Position numbers and translations under genes: made by a program. Source: Candidatus Aenigmatarchaeota archaeon (lineage in GTDB: Archaea; Aenigmatarchaeota; Aenigmatarchaeia; QMZP01). From it: 31,072 nucleotides of DNA. The stretch spans positions 1 to 31,072 of the forward strand of contig JACQOB010000168.1 in NCBI GenBank assembly GCA_016202745.1, written 5' to 3'. Below the pieces are notes generated by a model that saw nothing but the letters and a program-made list of their open reading frames with translations, was not told the DNA's origin and did not search any database. Shown here in pieces: positions 15,074 to 24,000 of this stretch (position 1 is the first letter of the stretch; the number at the start of each line of letters is the position of its first letter).

Positions 15074-18000
15074 GTGGGAAATCTGAAAGCGAAGGGAATG
15101 GAGGGAATGGTTGGGACACTTTCGGCAGGCTTGCTGCTGGCCGCCTTCTTTGCAATATATATAATATCCATATCGCCAGCACTCAGCTTCCCTGCCAGTT
15201 CGTGCGGATCAATCAATGAATCCTCCGTGCTTATTTCAGATGTGGCGGCATCTGGCACATGCTTCACCGTGACGGGAAACGACCTCGCCCTCGACTGCCA
15301 GTTCCACCGGATTACGGGCGATGGGACAGGGTCTGGGATAGCGCTTTCGAATAACTTCAATGTGATGGTAAAGAACTGCATCATACAGGGCTTTTCCGCC
15401 GGAGTCAACGCCGGAAATTCCTTTGCAGCCGTGGAATCTTCCCTGATAGAAGGCAACGGGGCAGGCATCTTCGCTGACGGGACATCTCTTGTGAATGCCA
15501 ATTTCAACTCCATTTCGAACAACACCCTGAATTTTGTCAACCAAAACCCCAACTATACATCCGATGCGACAAATAACTGGTGGGGGACGGCCAATCCGGC
15601 CGCGATAAGCGCCGCCATATCCGGCAGCATCTTCTTCCAGCCTTTCCTTTCGCAGGACCCTTACATTGACACGGATAATGACGGGATAATATTGCTGTTC
15701 GACAACTGCCCGCTGACTTCGAATCCCGGCCAGGAGGACGCTGACGGGGATGGCGTGGGGGATGCCTGTGACAATTGTGTGCAGGATTTTAACCCGTTTC
15801 AGGAAAATGCGGATTCAGACCAGCAGGGGGATGCCTGCGATATAGACGACGACAATGACTTTGTCTGCGATTTCGGGCCTTCCACTATTGTCCAGGAGCC
15901 GGCAAACCTCGCGCTGAATGCGGCTGCCACTGCTTCCTCGTTTGTCCCGCCATTCTCCCCCAGCCTTGCGGTGGATGGCGACCCGGCCACATTCCTCGCT
16001 ATTGTCGGCATCCCGCCGCAGTCGCTCACAATTGACCTCGGCTCTGTCAGGAGGATAGACAGGGCAAGGATACTGTTCAACGACACTTTGTCAATCCTTT
16101 TTGATTACGACCTGCAGGTTAGCACGGACAATGTAAATTATACGGCAGTGGCCAGCGTGGCAGGGAATGAGGTTGAGTCCAACGAGCTTCCATTCGCGCC
16201 TGTGGACGCACGGTACGTCAGGATACAGATGCTTGACTTCAACTTCGAGGACGATGACTTGCGCATTAACGAGCTGGAAGTGTACGGCAGCACCACCCTC
16301 TGCACTGGCGGCCAGTCAGGGAGGGACGTCTGCCCGCTCGTCTCCAACCCGGGGCAGGAGGACGGGGATGGCGATGCGGTGGGGGATGTGTGCGACAATT
16401 GCGTGAATGTTTCCAACTTTGACCAGACAGATCTGGATGGGGATGGGAAGGGTGATGCGTGTGATGTTAACCTGTTCTTGAACAGTTTTACGTTTGATCC
16501 CGTAAATGAGAATGTGACAATCGACCCAGCGTTATTGACTTCAGTCGAGACAGGTTATTACGTCATACAGCTATACGATCCTGGCAGGCGTGATGATGTA
16601 TCATCAGCCCTTAACGGGACAATTATTGGCATAATACCACAGGGTGCATATATCATCCAGACCACCAGGACAATGACAGAAATTCAAGGCAATCCTGATG
16701 TTCGCTGGGCTGAGATATGGCAGCCTGCTTTCAAGTTTTCCCCCGACCTCTACACGTACATTGGCACACTTTCAAACAATATTTCGCTGTTTACCGTCAA
16801 GTACTTCTCCGGATCACGGGATGCTGTCAATCAGAGCCTTGAAGCCCTCGGCGCACAGCTTGTTTATGAATTCGACAATTCCATGACCATTAGCCTCGCA
16901 GAATTGAATATAATCAACATATCTTTCATACCAGAGGTATTTCTGGTGGCACCATTCGCGGAGCCTGTAAACAAGAATGATGTCGCAAGGGGGATTACAG
17001 GAGTGCAGGCGATTCATGCTGGCAGCCTGGGAATGGGATTTATGGGCGCAGGCGAATTGATTGACATACTAGATTCAGGCCTTGATAACGGGACAAGTTG
17101 TATTGGCGTAGCGAATTGCACTGCGCTCAATCCGACAATACATGATGACTTCAAGGGCCGCATCATGGAGATCAGGAGAACAATGGGAGCGGGAAATGCA
17201 GTTGACGGCTCAGGTCACGGGACGCATGTGGCCGGAACTGCGGTTGGAGACGGTTCACGTTCAGGTGGCCAGTATGCCGGAGCCGCTCCAGCGGCTAATT
17301 TCATGATGCAGCAAAGGAATGGAAACGAGGCGGGTGGCATCAGTTATGCAATCTCACAGGGTTATAGGATACATTCAAATAGCTGGGGCGGTGTTGAATG
17401 TATGTTCAGATACCTGGCGCAGGCACAAAATTTCGACAATCTATCTTACAATAACCTCGGATCTGCAATAGTGTTTGCGGCGGGAAATGAAGATACTCCA
17501 GCTCCACCAATGGGATGCAATACAGGGGTGCCACCGAGGCAGAATTCCATACAACCAGAAAGCATAGCAAAGAATGTCATTGCCGTAGGCGCCACAGAAG
17601 ATCTCAGGACAGCATTCGGCGCTGGAAGCGATGATCCGGAAGACATAGCCGCCTTCAGCAGCCGAGGTCCGCCAAGCAGTCCAATAACGGCCAATACTGT
17701 CAGGATTAAGCCGGACGTTGTTGCACCTGGCGCCCAGATACTTTCAACTAACGTGAACCTTGCATTGCTTGCCGCTGCCGCAAATGTTTGCACAAGCGGT
17801 TGGGGTGTTTTCAACGGCAACTATACATATTGTGGAGGGACAAGCATGGCCACACCTCATGTATCAGGCTCGCTGGCAATAATTTCTGAATACCTGAAGA
17901 AAGTGAAATCATATGCCGGCTCCCCTACCGGCGCTCTTTTGAAGGCCATGATAATTAACGGAGCGGAGGACATGGGAAACCGTGGAACTGCCGCACACGG

Positions 18001-21000
18001 AACAACCACCAGCGCACCTGACAATGACCAGGGATGGGGCAGGCTTAACATGAATGATACACTTTTCCCCAACAAGCGATTCACATCCCTGCTGTACAAG
18101 GATGACGAAAGCCCTGCCAGACTCAGCGCAACCGGTAACAGGGTCGAATATAAATCTTTTAATAACGTGCCAATAAGATTGTCCGAGGATGTAAATGCAA
18201 CTGTAACCCTAGTATGGGCCGATCAGGCACCTACCGCTCTGACGCATGCACTAATTAATGATTTGGACCTTATACTTAACACAAGTAGTGAGGAATATAG
18301 GGGTAACATATTTAATGCTCAAGGATTCTCAGAAAAAAGAGGCGTCCGTGTCGGCCAGAAGGACGCAGTAAATAACGTAGAAAAGATTCATGTTCAGGCT
18401 CCAGAAGACGGGTTCTATAATATAACTGTGCGCGCGGCGTCAATTACTGGAAACCCCCAGGCATTTGCTGTAGTAGCGTCTCCAGTGCTGGGAATTGACG
18501 CGGCTAACATAACCAATGTGACTTATTATTTCCCGTATGGGGCCAAGATATACGCGCAGGCTGTCGGATTGGATAACAACACGGTTGTGGAGGTCGTGAC
18601 TGTGAGTCACAAGAATGGGTTTTCCTGGAATACATCAGTACAGGTAACAAGCGGCGCGACAGGAGTTAACGGCTTCAAGTTCATGAACAAGAAGCCGACA
18701 ACAACTTCACCAGATGGAACCATACCCCCGGGAGTGGAAGTATGGGACACATCAACAAAGAAAGAGAAGGACATATTTGATTCGAATGGCACATTCAATA
18801 TGTTTGTAAACTATGACACAGCAGGCGCCAATGTCGTGTTCACCAAAGGCACCGACGTCATCGACTACCACAAGAAGGTCGGTTTCAGGGTTGGGGTGAT
18901 AAACTCATCCACATCCCTGGGCGCATCCTTCAGGGACAGGTTCCTGGTTGGCCAGAAGGTGCACGCGAAGGGTGTTGGTTTTCCGCCGTCCACACAGATG
19001 GACATCTATGTTATCAAGGACCAGGACTGGACTGGCGTCGCAGACGGGTCTGCCCTGCCTGTACCGGTTGTGCCGAAGGTGACGCTTACGTCAAACACAG
19101 ACGGCCTTATCATACCCACAGTCTGGGACGCCCCCAATGCAAGCCAGCGGGGCCTGTATGATATTGTCGTGGACGTCAACAAGAACGGCAAGTACGACAA
19201 GAGCATGGACGTGATTGACGGGTTCAAAGGGTACGGCTTCAAGGTAGTGTGCAAGTCCGGATCGAAGGCCTGTGGCGCCGTCGCCTCTGCCACGCCTGCT
19301 GGCGTCCAGAACAATGTATTCGCTGAAAACGACCCGGCAGCCGGCAAGATGGATCTGTTCGCCGAGGCGGACACGCCGGTGGACGCGTACCTGGTTGCTT
19401 CAGCCAGCCCGGTGGAGGACCTGGACGGGGCGACGCTTGCCGACGTGTCAGGCGGGAAGGAGACCATAATGCTGCAGGCAGACCAGGCGCTGAACACTGT
19501 ACAGACCTTGTGGGCGGCCGGCGTAGAGGGGGATTATGAGATCATAATTGACGTGAACCAGGACGGGAAGTTCAACATTTCGGAGGACATATATGACCCC
19601 GACGGCCTGATTGTCACCAAGGACATTAGCACGCCCAGGTTCGCTGTGGACGGAAAGGGCAACCTGCATGTTGTCGCAGTGGAGAACGGTGTTGACAGCA
19701 CTACCGGCTTCCAGTTCTCAAGGGTCATTTACGGGAAGGTTCCGGCAGACTACGGCGCGAAGGTGGACATAGGCAACCCTGACACATTTGACTGGAGCGG
19801 AGTGCAGGGTGTCACAAGCTTCAAGAACATATACCAGACCGGCAGCAGGGGCCGGCTGACATTCCCCGACATAGCAGTCGACTCCAAGGGGGAGCCGCAC
19901 ATAATTTTTGCCCTAAGCACATCAGGTTTCAACTGGCTGATTTACATTAAGCTCGACGAGAATGGCAACCGCGACAGGTGCATGGACGAGTCATCGCCGG
20001 GCGCCTGTGACGGCAATGGCCTGGAACTGCTCACCTACCACTGGGATGATTTCGAGGACATCCGCCTCAATTTCCCGACGATAGCAATGGACCAGACAAC
20101 TGACCAGCCGGTGATATCTGCCAATGTCAGGTTTGTCTATCCCGACACTTTCTACTACAATTTCATCTACCCCTCCTGCTTCATAGGCATCACCCAGGTT
20201 CCAGTCCTGATCCACCCCCTTGTGCCATTCTTCACGACGCTTACCCTGAAGGCAGCGCCCATAACATTCTTTGGCGATTCAATACAGGTGGGAATGAGGG
20301 TCCCGGGGGCAAGCGGGGCGGTGCAGTGGCCGTTCGGGGGCGGGACTTATGATGATGCCTTAAGAAAGTACCTTGTTGCTGCCAATGAGGTCAGCGCCTG
20401 CCTTGAGGACATCGCCACTGTAAGGCCCAGGGGCGACGAGAACTGGGTCTGGATTACAGTGGATGAAGGCCACACCCTTGCGGCCAACTTTGACGTCTCC
20501 AAGGTGGATGTTGACAATGGCAGCAACATCCATGTGGCATACAGGGGCAACCTGATACAGGGTGACTTCTCCTCAGAAAAGAGGGTAAGATACTCGAAGA
20601 TATACCAGGCGTCCCATGTCTCGGATATGGTCATATCGGACGGCCCGATGTCGTTTTGGTTCCCCTGGATAGACATTGACCATGAAGATAAATTCCACAT
20701 CGCCTGGCAGGCAGGGGACAAGATTTACTATTATCCTGAGCTGACAGGAACCCAGACAGAGGTTGGAACGGTGTCGGATCCGGCTGCCACTGCAAGGCCC
20801 TCATTGAGTGTTGATGCGGAGGGGAACCCGCACTTTGCCTGGTCGGACCTGGACAACGGCGGGGGAATACTCCAGTACAGGAAGGGGAAGCGGGACGGCG
20901 GGACGGTAAGCTTCAACGACCCGGCGCTCCTGCTGGCGAATGCCAGCTCAGCTGCCGGCGCAGCGGCCATTTTACGATTCCCGCTGGTGGACACGAACAA

Positions 21001-24000
21001 GCTTGCCGCAGGCAGCGACTGGGAGGACAAGGTATTCGTAGGGTGGCTTGAGACTACGGATGAGACCATAATAAAATTCAGGAGGACGACACCGCATGTC
21101 AATTTCCTTATCGTCCTGGACGGCATTGACAAGGGCTTCCTTGACAACAACATCGGAAGCATGCCCAACCTGCAGATGCTGCTCAACGACTTCCCTTCAA
21201 TAGTGGCGGAAGCGTCTCCCTCATTCCCTGTCACTACAATGTCGACGCAGGCTGAGATCTTCACCGGCGTGAAGGCAGCAGTGCATGGGGTGCTCGGAGA
21301 CAACTTTGAGGCCGGGACGGATTATCTTTTCGTCCCCGACAATTCGCCGGATACGTCAACTGTGAACTCCATCCTGTCAGGCAACGGCGCACAGACCCTG
21401 TTTGACTATCTGGAGACAGCGGGCAGGAGCAAGGCCTCCGCCCCGGCGATTATCACGCAGGGAATACAGGCATCAAGGCCCGATTCCAAGTCCGATGCAG
21501 TGGTGGAATTCACTTTAGGCCAGGTTACAAACGAGCCCGACAGGGCGACATACCTGGCAGACCTCAAGAATAACGACCCCGACCCGAACAATGACGCAGC
21601 CGGGCTTATCGTGGCATACATCCTCACACATGACCACGGCGTGGCCACCGACCCCTCGGGCATCAGCCCCGCAACCATTGATGGCAAGATTGGAGACATC
21701 ATGGACTCTCTAAAGGCCACTGGCATGTTCAACGACACAATCTTCATGATCACATCCGAACATGGCTTTACCGACACAGTGTCAGATGATGCGCACAGCC
21801 TGAGCAATGATGACCTCACCAATCTTACCAACCCGGCCGGTGTCAACATAAATGACCTGTACCTTAACGGCAGGTTCGCCTACTCGAAGGACGGCCAGGA
21901 CGTTGCCAAGGTGATTGCCAATAACTCATACAACAGCCCCGGCAGCGAGTGGTTCGGCAAGGTGGACAGGATATTGTTCCTTTCAGGCGGGGTGTATAAT
22001 GATTATTCATTCGACGGCACGTCTGAAACGCTGACGCCGGCAACAGACGCTTTCCTGTCTGACTTCATGGGCCCGGGCAGCAACCCGAGCATGATATTGT
22101 TCGCAGCACAGGATTACTATTTCGGGGAGCCCCACGAAGCGATAACAGAAGAGTCCCCGCTTCCCTTCATAATTGGCGGGAAGGGCTTTGAGCTGTTCTC
22201 GAGAGGCACGGCCAGCCTGCCGTCAGCGCTTGCAGCAACGGATATTACGCCTACTGTGGGCTTCTTTACGGGGGGCCAGAAGGCGGTGGATGTGATGTCA
22301 TCCAGTGTGGATGGTGAAAATTTCTATGATCCCCAGCTGCTGATTGTGGGGGGCTCGCCGGTCGATTTCCACCTGTATGACTCCCAGGGCAGGCATGTGG
22401 GCCCTGATGCATTCGGCAACATTGAGCTTGAGATCCCGTCTTCGCAGTATAGGATTGATCCCATAACAGGCAAGAAGATGATTTCGCTGCTCCAGGCGCC
22501 TGACCAGTACAGGTTTGAGGTGAGCTCTTTTGGGTATGGGATGTTCAGCCTTTCTGTCATGATGGACAATGGCCGGGAGAGTTTTGCGGTGGAGTACCCG
22601 AAGACTGCGATTACGCCCTTCTCATCCGGGAGGCTTGACCTTGACGGGGCTTTCAGCCTTGAGGTGGACTATGAGGGCGACGGCGTGTTCGAGACGATTG
22701 TCGGGCCGCCAGTAATGATAGAGGTTCTGCAGGACATGGAAGGCATGTCTGCCACGGCGGACATCGTGAGGCTGAAGGCAAAGACTCCTGCCAGCACTGA
22801 CCTTGCCGGAGCAACCGGGGTCACGGTCGAGCTGATGAACAAGATGGAGCTTGCCAATGAGAGGATATCCGTCAGGAAGTATCTGGATGCAAACCTTGAT
22901 TCCGCAGGGTTCTACACCCTGGACAGTTTTGTCGAGATAAATGTCACCCCGGGCATCCTGGACAATTCAAAGCTGCTGGATGCCATTATAAGCTATCCTG
23001 AGCAAATTGCAGTAGCCAAGGCCCTTTCGGAGAAGTCCTTTGCAATATATGACCTGGACACCCTTGCAAGGCTCAATTCAACAGTGGACCCGGTCAACAA
23101 CCGGATAAGGGCCAGCCTTCCTGGTTCAGGGAGGTATGTTGTCGCCACAACAGACAGGACGCCGAGGATAGAGAGCATTGCAATCACGCCGCCGGCGTCG
23201 AACATCCCGAATGCCACCGTCAATGTCACGGCAATGGTCACTGATGATTCTGCCATAACAGAGGTCAATGCCACCCTGAACGGCGCCACCCAGGGCATGG
23301 CCTTCAATTCAGCCACGGGCCTATACGGGGCGCTGATTGCCGGGCCCGGCATCTCGGGACGTTATGATGTGATTGTCACGGCAGCGGACAATACCGGGAA
23401 TGTGAAATCCAGGATATCATCCTACCTGCTGGATCTTGACCCGCCCCGGATAACAATCCAGTCCCCCAAGAACACATCGCACATAACCAACAGGATTACC
23501 CTTGGCTTCTTCGCAAACGAGCAGGCCGCGCAGGCTTACTCAGTAGACGGAGGGCCGCAGGTTCCTGTCAACAATACGCAAGCCTTCAGGCTCACCAGCG
23601 TGCCTCTGACGCTCGCATCCGGCCAGCATTCAATAACAGCCACGGCAACGGATGTCTTCGGCAATCCGTCATCGAAGACGGTGGACTTCTCGATAGATGC
23701 GGAAAGCATAAGGGTTTCCGATTTTGGAATGGCCCTTTTTGACAGGCCAAACACTCCAGTCCAGGCGGCGGCGAAGGTCACTAACACCCTGATTACCCCA
23801 GTGTCCGGCGTGAATGTCCAGCTCTTTGTGAACGGCAGCCTTAGTGGAAGCCAGGTGCTTAACCTAACGGGCGAAGAATCAAGGGACATACTATTCACAT
23901 TCTCCAGGCCGGCGGGCAGGTATAACGTCAGCGTCATGGCTGTGCCCCTGCCGCAGGAGAGCTACCTGGCGGACAATGTCCTGCATGACGAGATCCTGAT

